NCBI RefSeq assembly: GCF_008195825.1
Contig: NZ_CP043329.1
Span: 2,728,001 to 2,792,000, forward strand
Origin: Pedobacter aquae
Lineage (GTDB): Bacteria; Bacteroidota; Bacteroidia; Sphingobacteriales; Sphingobacteriaceae
Length of the DNA stretch: 64,000 nucleotides
Direction of reading: 5' to 3'
Shown here: piece after piece, positions 57,797 through 64,000 of the stretch
Layout of the letters: every line of letters begins with the position of its first letter
How positions within the stretch are numbered: position 1 is the first letter of the stretch
Notes under the pieces: generated by a model
What the model saw: only the letters and a program-made list of their open reading frames with translations
Told to the model about the DNA's origin: nothing
Databases searched by the model: none
Program-made: the position numbers and the translations under genes

Positions 57797-58040
57797 TAAG
57801 CAATGATTTTAGAAATTCCTTACCAATGCCACTCTTATAGTACTTTTCTTTTTTTCTAGCAGAATCTCTGCCTTGTACCTCCTCAAAATATAATAATGTC
57901 CATGGTCTAAATCCCTTTGTTGATTTAGTTTTACCACTGTTATGCTCATGGATACGCTTATCTAAGTCACCACTAAAACCAACATAAATTCTTTTATCCT
58001 TTGCACTTATGAGAGCGTAAACAAAAAACTTATCTTCCAT
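57792..58040 (-). CDS. GIY-YIG endonuclease-domain protein
   Basis: 82 residues, a minimal GIY-YIG domain of the YhbQ/UPF0213 type. The two tyrosine strands are FVYAL (6-10) and RIYVGFSGDL (17-26), Arg29 is in place, HNSGKTKSTKG and RPWTLLYFE follow, and the metal-binding Glu is at 65 (ARKKEKYYK). The ATG lies 35 nt downstream of the intact tRNA-Arg, inside the repeated trailer. The TAG stop is the TAG of a damaged tRNA copy's TAGTTC. Its C-terminus therefore ends at the tRNA junction. It may be a selfish or repair nuclease; association with repeats hints at the first. Confidence 0.85.
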   Translation of the reverse strand: MEDKFFVYALISAKDKRIYVGFSGDLDKRIHEHNSGKTKSTKGFRPWTLLYFEEVQGRDSARKKEKYYKSGIGKEFLKSLLT

Positions 58041-58120
58041 AGGTTGAAAAACAAATTGAGGTAGATTTTAATAGTGGTCCCGGCGGGAATCGAACCCACA
58101 TCTAAAGTTTAGGAAACTTC
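58035..58120. repeat. 86-bp direct repeat, copy 2 (tRNA-Arg 3' part plus trailer)
   Basis: Partner of 57649-57734, 85 of 86 identical, 386 bp apart. It contains the first codons of the GIY-YIG ORF and the 3' half of the intact tRNA. Confidence 0.9.
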
Positions 58121-58146
58121 TATTCTATCCGTTGAACTACGGGACC
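58075..58146 (-). tRNA. tRNA-Arg (anticodon CCU)
   Basis: 72 nt on the minus strand. The acceptor GGTCCCG/CGGGACC pairs fully with discriminator A, and CCA is not encoded. The D stem is GTTC/GAAT, the anticodon stem GAAGT/ACTTT with loop TTCCTAA (anticodon CCU), and the T arm TGGGTTCGATTCCCG. It is the only complete copy in this cluster and would read AGG codons. Confidence 0.93.
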
Positions 58147-58169
58147 TAATTTAATATTTGTTTTTTTGT

Positions 58170-58304
58170 ACCCCACAGTCTAAAGTTCAAGAAACTTCCC
58201 TACCTAACGGCAGGCAGGCCTACCTAACGGCAGGCAGGCCTACCTAACGGCAGGCAGGCCTACCTAACGGCAGGCAGGTATTCTATCCGTTGAACTACGG
58301 GACC
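58170..58304 (-). pseudogene. Disrupted tRNA copy with four 20-nt hairpin repeats
   Basis: The 5' half (GGTCCCGTAGTTCAACGG, then ATAGAAT) equals the intact tRNA-Arg. An 80-nt insert follows at exactly the same site as in the other damaged copy, then an anticodon arm GAAGT-TTCTTGA-ACTTT with anticodon CUU instead of CCU. The T arm and 3' acceptor are degraded (about 58170-58180). Not expected to be functional. Confidence 0.8.
58199..58278 (-). repeat. Four perfect 20-nt tandem repeats
   Basis: The unit on the minus strand is CCTGCCTGCCGTTAGGTAGG, four identical copies. Each unit folds by itself as a 7-bp stem (CCTGCCT with AGGTAGG, one G-U pair) and the hexaloop GCCGTT. Related sequence in the other damaged tRNA shows this is one repeat family. 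Confidence 0.92.
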
Positions 58305-58352
58305 TTTCAATTTTTGATTTACGAATTAAATCCAAACTCGTCAATCAAAAAA

Positions 58353-60413
58353 TTACCTAATTACAGAACCGTTATTAATATCACTTTCTGTTGGTGCTAC
58401 AAAACTAAGTTTTCCTGATGAATTTTCGGCCATTAAAATCATCCCTTGAGATAAAATTCCTTTAATTTCTCTTGGTTCTAGGTTTACAAGTATACTCACT
58501 TGCTGTCCAATGATTTTTTCTGCTTCGTAAAACTCTGCAATACCAGATACTACTGTTCTCACATCAATACCGGTATCAATTTTTAGTTTCAGCAATTTCT
58601 TTGTTTTAGCAACTTTCTCGGCTTCTAAAATAGTTCCCGTTCTTATATCTAAGCCAGAAAACTGCTCGAAACTGATATTTTCTTTAGCAGGAGCTACAGC
58701 ACTAGCCTCCTCTTTTACTTGCTCTAAAGATGCTTTTTTTGCTATTAATTTTTGAATTTGGCGCTCTATCACCTCATCTTCAATTTTCTCGAACAATAAA
58801 GCTGCTGTATTTAACTGATGGCCGCCTTCAAAAACAATCTCGTCATCAAAAGATAAATTATTTTTAAGATTCAACATAGCAAAAATCTTTTCGGCAGTGT
58901 TGGGCAAAAATGCTTGTAAACAGGTTGCAGCATGCGCTATAATATGTAAACAATTATGTAAAACTTCTCTAGCAGCTTCCGGATTTTCCTTATAAGCTTT
59001 CCAAGGCTCATGCTCTGTTAAATATCGATTACCCAAACGGGCAATTTCCATGGCTGCTGTTTGTGCCTGTCTAAATTTATAAGACTCAAATGCTTGCTCT
59101 ACCTCATCATAACAATTACCTATAGCTTCGTTAATAGCTTTATCAGAAAGGTCTATTTTACCCGAGCCAGCAACAATACCATCAAAGTATTTATGCATCA
59201 AAATCATGACCCTATTCACAAAATTACCTAAGATAGCCACCAACTCGTTATTTACTCTTGCTTGGTAATCTTTCCAAGTAAACTCGCTATCGCTGGTTTC
59301 TGGTGCAATGGCAGTGAGGTAATATCTTAACTCATCAATCTTATGAGGAAAATCTTCCAGATACTCATGCATCTCTATGCTCCAACCTCTAGAAGTAGAC
59401 ATTTTATCGCCTTCTAGGTTCATAAACTCATTAGCCGGAACGTTCTCAGGCAAAATAAATTCGCCCTGGGTATGCAACATCACCGGAAAAACAATACAAT
59501 GGAAAACAATATTATCTTTCCCTATAAAATGCACCAATTTGGTTTCTTTATCTTTCCAATACAGCTCCCAATCTTTGTTATGGTCTAGCGCCCATTGTCT
59601 TGTTGCAGAGATGTAACCTATGGGTGCATCAAACCAAACATATAGTACCTTGCCATCTGCCCCCTCTGCCGGAACTTTAATTCCCCAATCTAAATCACGC
59701 GTAACGGCTCTTGGATGTAAGCCGCCATCAATCCAACTTTTACATTGGCCGTATACATTGGTGCGCCAATCATGCTTATGCCCTTCTAAAATCCACTCTT
59801 TCAGCCAGCCTTCATATTTATCTAAAGGTAAATACCAATGCTTAGTTTCTTTTCTTACAGGTTTATTTCCGGTTAAGGTTGATTTTGGATTGATTAACTC
59901 TTCAGGACTTAAAGAAGTTCCGCATTTTTCGCATTGGTCTCCGTAAGCACCATCGTTTCCGCAGCTAGGGCATGTACCTATAATATATCTATCAGCCAAG
60001 AATTGCTTAGCTTCTTCATCATAATATTGTTCTGATGTTTCAACTTTAAAAATCCCTTTTTCGTTAAGATTTCTAAAAAAATCCTGAGCGGTCTCGTGAT
60101 GAATTGGCTCGCTGGTGCGATGATAAATATCAAAAGATATTCCTAACTTCTCGAAGCTGTGTTTATTAAGCTCATGATATTTATCAATAATAGCCCTGGG
60201 TGTAGTTTGCTCTTTCATAGCCTGATTAGCTATGGCTGTACCATGCTCATCAGAACCACATACAAAAACTACATCTCTCTTCTTTAAACGTAAATAACGT
60301 ACATATAAATCTGCCGGAATATAAGCACCAGCTAAATGGCCAATATGTTTTGGTCCGTTAGCATAAGGTAGTGCAGCAGTAATGGTATATCTTTTAAATT
60401 TATCTTGTCCCAA
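58353..60413 (-). CDS. metG: Methionyl-tRNA synthetase
   Basis: Charges tRNA-Met. 686 residues. HIGH motif at 23-26 (KHIGHLAG), KMSKS-type loop KMSTS, and a zinc knuckle [20 protein letters not shown]-terminal tRNA-binding OB domain is at about 580-686 ([17 protein letters not shown]). The start codon is TTG at 60411-60413, since no ATG precedes the conserved [12 protein letters not shown] segment. A TATCTTTG -7 element lies 30-37 nt upstream of the TTG. Confidence 0.95.
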   Translation of the reverse strand: MGQDKFKRYTITAALPYANGPKHIGHLAGAYIPADLYVRYLRLKKRDVVFVCGSDEHGTAIANQAMKEQTTPRAIIDKYHELNKHSFEKLGISFDIYHRTSEPIHHETAQDFFRNLNEKGIFKVETSEQYYDEEAKQFLADRYIIGTCPSCGNDGAYGDQCEKCGTSLSPEELINPKSTLTGNKPVRKETKHWYLPLDKYEGWLKEWILEGHKHDWRTNVYGQCKSWIDGGLHPRAVTRDLDWGIKVPAEGADGKVLYVWFDAPIGYISATRQWALDHNKDWELYWKDKETKLVHFIGKDNIVFHCIVFPVMLHTQGEFILPENVPANEFMNLEGDKMSTSRGWSIEMHEYLEDFPHKIDELRYYLTAIAPETSDSEFTWKDYQARVNNELVAILGNFVNRVMILMHKYFDGIVAGSGKIDLSDKAINEAIGNCYDEVEQAFESYKFRQAQTAAMEIARLGNRYLTEHEPWKAYKENPEAAREVLHNCLHIIAHAATCLQAFLPNTAEKIFAMLNLKNNLSFDDEIVFEGGHQLNTAALLFEKIEDEVIERQIQKLIAKKASLEQVKEEASAVAPAKENISFEQFSGLDIRTGTILEAEKVAKTKKLLKLKIDTGIDVRTVVSGIAEFYEAEKIIGQQVSILVNLEPREIKGILSQGMILMAENSSGKLSFVAPTESDINNGSVIR

Positions 60414-60442
60414 AGCTATATATCTGTATTTCTATGAATTTG

Positions 60443-60450
60443 CAAAGATA
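60443..60450 (-). promoter_or_regulatory. TAnnTTTG -7 element of metG
   Basis: On the minus strand, TATCTTTG is identical to the -7 element of the rplM promoter, with 29 nt between it and the metG TTG. No -33 TTG is evident at the usual distance. Confidence 0.55.
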
Positions 60451-60481
60451 TATTATTTAGCATAAAGATGAGTAGTTTATC

Positions 60482-60558
60482 AGTTTGGAGTTGTTGGTTG
60501 TCGGTTATCAGTTGCTAGTTATCAGTTGCGAGTTGTGGGTTGCCGGTTATCAGTTACT
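60482..60558. repeat. Array of eleven heptamer repeats (RGTTNNN)
   Basis: 77 bp divides into eleven consecutive 7-mers beginning AGTT or GGTT: AGTTTGG, AGTTGTT, GGTTGTC, GGTTATC, AGTTGCT, AGTTATC, AGTTGCG, AGTTGTG, GGTTGCC, GGTTATC, AGTTACT. Period 7 is strict with no indel. The same heptamer type builds the rpsB-tsf hairpin. It lies in the divergent region between metG and the LD-carboxypeptidase gene. Confidence 0.85.
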
Positions 60559-60629
60559 TAGTAAGTATTTAAAACAAAAAAACAAATCCACATTTCATCA
60601 CCTCTTATACTTTACGTTATATTTGATAC

Positions 60630-61517
60630 ATGTTACAAGCCCCATTTCTAAAAGCTGGCGATAAAATTGCCATCACTTGCCCGGCGAAATCTTTAATAAA
60701 GCCAATGGATGATGCTATAAAATTGTTATCATCTTGGGGATTAGATGTCATATTAGGGGATACTATTCATGCACAATTTCATCAATTTGCTGGCACTGAT
60801 GAATTAAGAGCTCAGGATTTTCAGCGTTTTATTGATGACCAAGATATTAAAGCTATTATTGCTGCTCGTGGAGGCTATGGCTCGGTTAGGATTATAGATC
60901 AGATTGACTTTTCTCCCCTTTTATCCCACCCTAAATGGATTGTAGGTTTCAGTGATATTACGGTATTCCACATGCACTTGCAAAAATTAGGTTTACAAAG
61001 CATACATGGGCAAATGCCTGTTACCATTCCTGATAGTACCGCTTTAGGTTTAGAGAGCCTCAGAAAAGCACTCTTTGGAGAAGCTTTACAATATGAATTC
61101 CCTAGTCATCCACTCCACATCCCAGGTACTTGTACTGGCGAATTGATTGGAGGTAATCTAAGTATCCTAATTTCTTTACTAGGTTCTGCCAGTGATATCG
61201 ATTATAGAGATAAAATCCTGTTTATTGAAGATGTTGGAGAGTATTTATATGCTATTGATAGGATGATAAGAGCGCTAGATCGAGCTGGCAAACTATCTCA
61301 ATTAAAAGGATTACTTGTGGGTGGTTTTACCGATTTAAAGGATAATGACATCCCTTTTGGATTTTCTGTAGAAGAGATTATACATACTGTTGTAAAGAAA
61401 TATGATTACCCTGTAGCCTTTAATTTCCCTGCTGGGCATATTAAAGATAATTGTGCTTTGAGGCTGGGTGAGGAGGTTAGGGTTGAGATAGGAGAGCTTT
61501 GCAAGCTAAGTTTTTAA
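60630..61517 (+). CDS. LD-carboxypeptidase (peptidase S66)
   Basis: 295 residues. Cleaves the L,D-bond releasing terminal D-Ala from muropeptide tetrapeptides in cell-wall recycling. The nucleophile Ser108 lies in VGFSDIT, the Glu in FIEDVGEYLY and the His in PAGHIKDN complete the S66 triad. No signal peptide, so cytoplasmic as in LdcA. A TATATTTG at 60618-60625, only 5 nt before the ATG, could give a leaderless or near-leaderless transcript. Confidence 0.92.
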   Translation: MLQAPFLKAGDKIAITCPAKSLIKPMDDAIKLLSSWGLDVILGDTIHAQFHQFAGTDELRAQDFQRFIDDQDIKAIIAARGGYGSVRIIDQIDFSPLLSHPKWIVGFSDITVFHMHLQKLGLQSIHGQMPVTIPDSTALGLESLRKALFGEALQYEFPSHPLHIPGTCTGELIGGNLSILISLLGSASDIDYRDKILFIEDVGEYLYAIDRMIRALDRAGKLSQLKGLLVGGFTDLKDNDIPFGFSVEEIIHTVVKKYDYPVAFNFPAGHIKDNCALRLGEEVRVEIGELCKLSF

Positions 61518-61526
61518 ACAAAAAAA

Positions 61527-61545
61527 GGAGGTCAAATTGACCTCC
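61527..61545. terminator. Bidirectional terminator between LD-carboxypeptidase and SusD genes
   Basis: GGAGGTC (61527-61533) and GACCTCC (61539-61545) form a 7-bp GC-rich stem, flanked by a six-A run on the left and an eight-T run on the right, extending the stem and giving U-tracts on both strands. It serves two convergent genes. Confidence 0.9.
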
Positions 61546-61571
61546 TTTTTTTTGTTATAGCTACTTAGTTA

Positions 61572-63098
61572 CTATTGATTAAGTAATGGATTATTAATTA
61601 CTTCAGCTTGAGGAATTGGAAAAGTTAAATCCACAGAGTTATAAGCAAAAGATTGTCCATCTAAAAATAAATGATTAGGCCCACGTGTTACTGTTGCCTT
61701 ATTTCTTTTCATCGCTAAATATGATTTACCTTCACCCCAAAGTTCTAACCTAGTTTGTAGATAAATCTCATTTCTTAACGCTTGACCACTTAATGCATCA
61801 ACATAAGCAGTACCATTTGTTAGTCTTAAATTCAATAATTGTTTTAACCTAGCTCTAGCAGGAGCATCTTGATTCAATTTAGCATTAGCTTCTGCATTTA
61901 ATAGATAAAATTCATCAACACGCATATAGATATAATCTGTAGTCACATTTAATTGACCATCTAATTGCCTTCCTGGATCAAAGAATTTATTTATAGGTAT
62001 TAGTCCCGTCAAACCAAATTGAGGTAAATCGTCAAATTGACCTCTTCTTATGTCATCAGGTCTCATAGTGTTATAGAGATTTTCATCTATGACTTTTGTA
62101 TCTCCAACAGATGGGTAACCATAGGTAAATACATCAAAAGCACCCCACCAAGAAGTAATATCAACATTAGAAGCAATAGTGATATCTACACCCCACATCC
62201 AACTTGGAGTAGCAACATTATTGAATCCTGATTGTGAATTTATTACATTACCATTTGCATCAAACCTTGCAACTGTCTCATCCTGATTAGTTAGGCGATA
62301 ATCGTAATCTTCTATTATATCATTTGTGAGCGTAACCACCTGTTGTAAATCTGCATTAGTTCCTCTTGCAGATAGAGCATAAGCCAATAAGCCTTTTGCA
62401 ACTGATTGATCAATTTGATCTTTTGATCTCCTATTAAAATCACTTAGATAATCTACAGCCTTAGTTAAATCATCAATTATTAAACTATAAATTTCAGCTG
62501 ATGTACTTAATGGTACGTTATTAGATACCGTTTTATACAATGGGAGAATTTTTTCATTACCAGTTCCATATCCTTCTCTTGCATATAGCTGAGTTAAGTA
62601 AAAATATGCATAGGCTCTCATAGCTTTGGCTTGCCCCATGATATGCTTTTGAGCAGTTGCAGTTGGTACGGCATCTGTTCCACCTAAGGCGTCAATAACA
62701 TTATTAGCACCGAATATAATCCTGTAGTAATAACGCCATGGCATATAAGCCTCATTTCGAGTAAAATCCCTTGTTGGTTGAAGCTGTGCAATACCAGAAT
62801 ACCAACCATAAGTGACACCTCCTACAGCAACATCGGCAGACAAAATATCACTGAAAAGATCATAAGATTTTTGTCCAAAATCATCATCTCCTGATGTACC
62901 ACCAGTATATTCTGTATACATTGTTGCATAAAGTCCAGCAATACTTCCATTCAACAAAGATGGATCTTGCTTTGCAGCTTCACTAATTTGCTCAGTAGAA
63001 AGGTCCTCATTTGGTAATTTTTCCAAAAAATCCTTTTTACAGCTTACCATTAAAATGGAAAAAACTGTAGTTATAGAAATATAAAATATTTTTTTCAT
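61572..63098 (-). CDS. SusD/RagB-family lipoprotein
   Basis: 508 residues of the classical RagB/SusD family, unlike the SusD-like_2 protein at the other end of the window. The lipoprotein signal ends MVSC, then KKDFLEKLPNEDLSTE. TPR-type helices carry MGQAKAMRAYAYFYLTQLYA, the family motif, and the C-terminus is LDLTFPIPQAEVINNPLLNQ. It follows its SusC by 13 nt. Substrate unknown. Confidence 0.93.
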   Translation of the reverse strand: MKKIFYISITTVFSILMVSCKKDFLEKLPNEDLSTEQISEAAKQDPSLLNGSIAGLYATMYTEYTGGTSGDDDFGQKSYDLFSDILSADVAVGGVTYGWYSGIAQLQPTRDFTRNEAYMPWRYYYRIIFGANNVIDALGGTDAVPTATAQKHIMGQAKAMRAYAYFYLTQLYAREGYGTGNEKILPLYKTVSNNVPLSTSAEIYSLIIDDLTKAVDYLSDFNRRSKDQIDQSVAKGLLAYALSARGTNADLQQVVTLTNDIIEDYDYRLTNQDETVARFDANGNVINSQSGFNNVATPSWMWGVDITIASNVDITSWWGAFDVFTYGYPSVGDTKVIDENLYNTMRPDDIRRGQFDDLPQFGLTGLIPINKFFDPGRQLDGQLNVTTDYIYMRVDEFYLLNAEANAKLNQDAPARARLKQLLNLRLTNGTAYVDALSGQALRNEIYLQTRLELWGEGKSYLAMKRNKATVTRGPNHLFLDGQSFAYNSVDLTFPIPQAEVINNPLLNQ

Positions 63099-63111
63099 CG
63101 TAATGTATTTT

Positions 63112-64000
63112 TTAAAGTTTAACTCTCAAACCAGCAGAAATAGTTGTTAAAGGAGCATATAAATATCTACTTTGACTACCGGCTCTTGCTGAACTACCTG
63201 CTTCTGCAACTGAAGGATTTAAACCATCTCTAGAAGTTGTAATCCATAAGTTGTCTCCTGAAACCCAAAGTGATAATCCGCTCACGCCATATTTACTTAT
63301 ATATTTCGCAGGTATAGTATATCCTAATCTAACATTATTTAAAGCTATATAATTGGCTTTTGTTAAGAAACGAGTTGATAAAGAGTTAGTATTTACATCA
63401 AAATCATTAGATAATCTAGGAACTTCTCCATTTCCGGGATTATCAACACTTTGCCATCTATTTAAGATATCAGTATGCCAATTATTACTACCTCCAAAAC
63501 CACTGTGCATTAAGTCAGCGTAGTTATAATCATATGCATAGCCTCCAAAACTATAAAGAAACTGTACATTAAGTTCTAATCCTTTATACCCTCCAAATAA
63601 ATTCAAGGCCCCTCTTAAATCTGGGATTGCTGATTTACCTGTATAATCTGAGGTAGCCTCAGAATAAGTTTTAGTAGTAGATTGTAAAATATCATTAGCC
63701 TGATTAGGATTTTGAGATAAGAAAAGCGGTAGATTAACAATTTCCTCTCCACTATCAAATGTAGAATTACCATTACCATCTATGTATTTGACAGTCCAAG
63801 TTGGTGCACCATCAGCAGGATCGACTCCAGCCCATTCTCTCATGTAGAAGTCAAATATTGACCTTCCTACACCTAAAGCATATGGAGATTGAACATCAAT
63901 AACCTTTGGAAGACCAGTAGCTGGCTCAATAGGCATTTTTGTTATTTTATTACTAAAAATCTCGCCGTTAATACTAACTCCTAATTTTGCATTGCTTTTT
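63112..64000 (-). CDS. SusC/RagA-family TonB-linked transporter, C-terminal part
   Basis: The frame is open to the right window edge (reading SNAKLGVSINGEIFSNKITK before the first internal Met), so about 296 C-terminal barrel residues are seen. Barrel strands such as LNLFGGYKGLELNVQFLYSF, then NWHTDILNRWQSVDNPG, and the final TISAGLRVKL are typical SusC endings. The N-terminus, plug and signal peptide lie outside. Confidence 0.92.
   Translation of the reverse strand, partial: KSNAKLGVSINGEIFSNKITKMPIEPATGLPKVIDVQSPYALGVGRSIFDFYMREWAGVDPADGAPTWTVKYIDGNGNSTFDSGEEIVNLPLFLSQNPNQANDILQSTTKTYSEATSDYTGKSAIPDLRGALNLFGGYKGLELNVQFLYSFGGYAYDYNYADLMHSGFGGSNNWHTDILNRWQSVDNPGNGEVPRLSNDFDVNTNSLSTRFLTKANYIALNNVRLGYTIPAKYISKYGVSGLSLWVSGDNLWITTSRDGLNPSVAEAGSSARAGSQSRYLYAPLTTISAGLRVKL

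Noticed and set aside
58075-58146. tRNA-Arg cluster as an attachment site of an integrated island
   Set aside because: No integrase is in the window and the flanking genes (pyrC, metG) are ordinary; the repeats bracket only a 250-bp ORF.
58199-58278. Four perfect 20-bp tandem repeats as a CRISPR array
   Set aside because: The units abut with no spacers, lie inside a tRNA remnant, and there are no cas genes nearby.

Overview
The window looks like Bacteroidota, most likely a Sphingobacteriaceae (Pedobacter-like) chromosome. The evidence is AT-rich DNA, SusC/SusD pairs, type IX secretion (T9SS) type A and type B sorting domains, TAnnTTTG-type promoters and a DUF5689 lipoprotein beside a SusCD pair. 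No plasmid or phage replication, integrase or transposase gene is visible.

Layout. (1) About 1-18 kb is a glycerol/glycerophosphodiester island: a SusC-SusD-DUF5689 uptake operon, glpD-glpK-glpF with a divergent DeoR/GlpR-type regulator, a Tat-type Gfo/Idh oxidoreductase, a large secreted phospholipase-D-like T9SS protein, and glpQ-glpT. Together they could release, import and oxidise glycerol-phosphate headgroups. (2) 18.3-19 kb is an MntA-HepT type toxin-antitoxin pair. (3) 19-23.3 kb is the housekeeping block rplM-rpsI-rpsB-tsf-pyrH-frr. (4) 23.4-28.8 kb holds alanine dehydrogenase with a divergent Lrp regulator, and the lutABC lactate operon with a divergent AraC regulator. (5) 29-45 kb is a surface-protein region: a 2.2-kresidue T9SS type B repeat adhesin converges on a nine-gene array. 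That array has a T9SS type A protein, a beta-barrel, a collagen/tail-fibre-like protein and six small secreted proteins sharing a short N-terminal motif (LamG, fibrinogen-like and Gly-rich modules). A membrane-bound AraC-type regulator lies just upstream. (6) 46.5-56.1 kb holds a PagL-like lipid A deacylase, two envelope proteins and an RND efflux operon. (7) 56.2-61.5 kb holds dihydroorotase, a disrupted tRNA-Arg cluster with a GIY-YIG ORF, metG and an LD-carboxypeptidase. (8) 61.5-64 kb is a second SusD-SusC pair, cut by the window end.

The most unusual part is 57.65-58.30 kb. One intact tRNA-Arg(CCU) is flanked by two damaged copies. Each damaged copy carries hairpin-forming repeat DNA inserted at exactly the same position, between the D arm and the anticodon arm. 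A GIY-YIG ORF lies between two 86-nt direct repeats made of tRNA plus trailer, and its stop codon falls inside the second tRNA copy.

Four genes (glpQ, one LamG gene, the membrane AraC regulator and the collagen-like gene) each appear to lack one base. In three of them the missing base can be placed firmly in a homopolymer run, and in glpQ a run is the likely site. This points to homopolymer undercalling in the assembly, or less likely to real phase-variable or decaying genes. All functions below come from reading the translated sequence; no database search was run.
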